A stretch of DNA of 6,071 nucleotides from an uncultured Rubrobacteraceae bacterium (GTDB lineage: Bacteria; Actinomycetota; Rubrobacteria; Rubrobacterales; Rubrobacteraceae): the NCBI GenBank assembly GCA_902806105.1, contig CADCVI010000188.1:1-6071 (forward strand), written 5' to 3'. The notes under the pieces are model-generated. The model did not search any database. It was given only the letters and a program-made list of their open reading frames with translations, and was not told where the DNA came from. Of the stretch, positions 5,608 to 6,071 are shown in pieces (positions within the stretch are counted from its first letter, which is position 1; each line of letters begins with the position of its first letter). A program made the position numbers and the translations under genes.

Positions 5608-6071
5608 TCACCCGCCGAACTGCGAGCCGTCGCCGAGGGCCCTGCCGTGCTCCTCGAGCCGCCTCCCGAGGCGTAGCTGCGCGGGCTCCCAGTCCCTCAG
5701 GGCCGCCGCGACGTCGTCCCCGTGGGAGCCCAGGCTCTCCGCGAGCGTGGTGGCGTTCGTTACGGCCTTCGCGGTGCTCGCGGCCGTGTGGGGGCGGGGG
5801 ACGAACGCAGCGTCCCCGACGAGGCAGGTCCTGCCGAAGGCCATGCGCGGGACGGACAGGTCGTGGATGACCTGCAAGAAGGGTTCGTCCGTCTCCGCGA
5901 CGAGGCGACCGAATGCTTCAGGGAGCACCTCACGGGCGACGGCCTTCTGATTTTTCAGGAGATCGTGGCGCACGCGGCCCTCGGGGACGGAGTATCCGTG
6001 GGTCTTGCCGTCGCGGTCCGTCAGGGTTTCTCGCAACACGTCGCCGTCGGGGACGTTCCAGTACCAGACCC
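5608..6071 (-). CDS. FAD-dependent monooxygenase, C-terminal part (5' end off the window)
   Basis: The frame is open from the right edge to TGA at 5608, giving 153 visible residues of a protein that would normally run near 370-400. The first visible residues, VWYWNVPDGD, and the later LTDRDGK segment fit the substrate-domain region of the 2,6-dihydroxypyridine 3-monooxygenase-like branch of the p-hydroxybenzoate hydroxylase superfamily. The second FAD-binding motif is clear: GRTCLVGDAAFVPRPHTA followed by ASTAKAV, with the conserved Gly-Asp that contacts the flavin ribose. Such enzymes use NAD(P)H and O2 to hydroxylate aromatic or heteroaromatic rings. The substrate cannot be read from this part. 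The N-terminal GxGxxG nucleotide-binding motif must lie outside the window. A GTG at 6039 is internal, because the conserved sequence continues upstream of it. It is on the same strand as typA but 364 bases away, so a shared operon is unlikely. Confidence 0.85.
   Translation of the reverse strand, partial: VWYWNVPDGDVLRETLTDRDGKTHGYSVPEGRVRHDLLKNQKAVAREVLPEAFGRLVAETDEPFLQVIHDLSVPRMAFGRTCLVGDAAFVPRPHTAASTAKAVTNATTLAESLGSHGDDVAAALRDWEPAQLRLGRRLEEHGRALGDGSQFGG

Noticed and set aside
5225..5611. 128-codon minus-strand frame whose GTG overlaps the monooxygenase TGA and whose end overlaps the typA start
   Set aside because: The overlaps look like a coupled operon gene, but codon third positions are mixed, the second half crosses the AT-richer typA promoter/leader region, and the product resembles no protein I know.

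Overview
The window is strongly GC-rich. Its genes favour G or C at the third codon position, and five of the six best gene calls carry a readable purine-rich ribosome binding site or a coupled start. Every well-supported gene lies on the minus strand. Gene content and protein style suggest a high-GC actinobacterium, possibly Rubrobacter-like. That placement is inference from composition and protein resemblance only. No mobile element, CRISPR array, tRNA or rRNA was seen.

Read in the direction of transcription (right to left): the right edge holds the 3' part of a flavin-dependent aromatic-type monooxygenase whose start lies outside the window (5608-6071). A 364-base gap follows. It contains a plausible leader and -10 element for the next gene and, on the plus strand, a 40-codon open frame with coding-like base periodicity. 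Next is typA/bipA (3459-5243), a complete translational GTPase and the only gene here with a firm functional name. A gap of 139 bases holds a nested hairpin behind typA and a possible promoter.

The left half is a minus-strand cluster. A four-helix membrane protein of unknown function (2837-3319) overlaps by 8 bases the start of a 622-residue protein (976-2844). That protein joins a VPS62-like domain, a coiled coil and a C-terminal membrane region. After 99 bases comes a small LURP-one/YxjI-type tubby-fold protein (391-876). A further 258 bases without a convincing gene precede the start of a small, probably membrane-inserted protein that runs off the left edge (1-132).

The most interesting element is the left cluster. 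VPS62-like and LURP-one-like domains, both best known from plants and fungi and both lacking a settled bacterial role, sit next to each other, and the VPS62-like protein appears anchored to the membrane and is translationally coupled to an integral membrane partner. Any shared function, for example at the membrane, is a hypothesis. The typA and monooxygenase regions look ordinary, apart from the unexplained plus-strand microORF between them.
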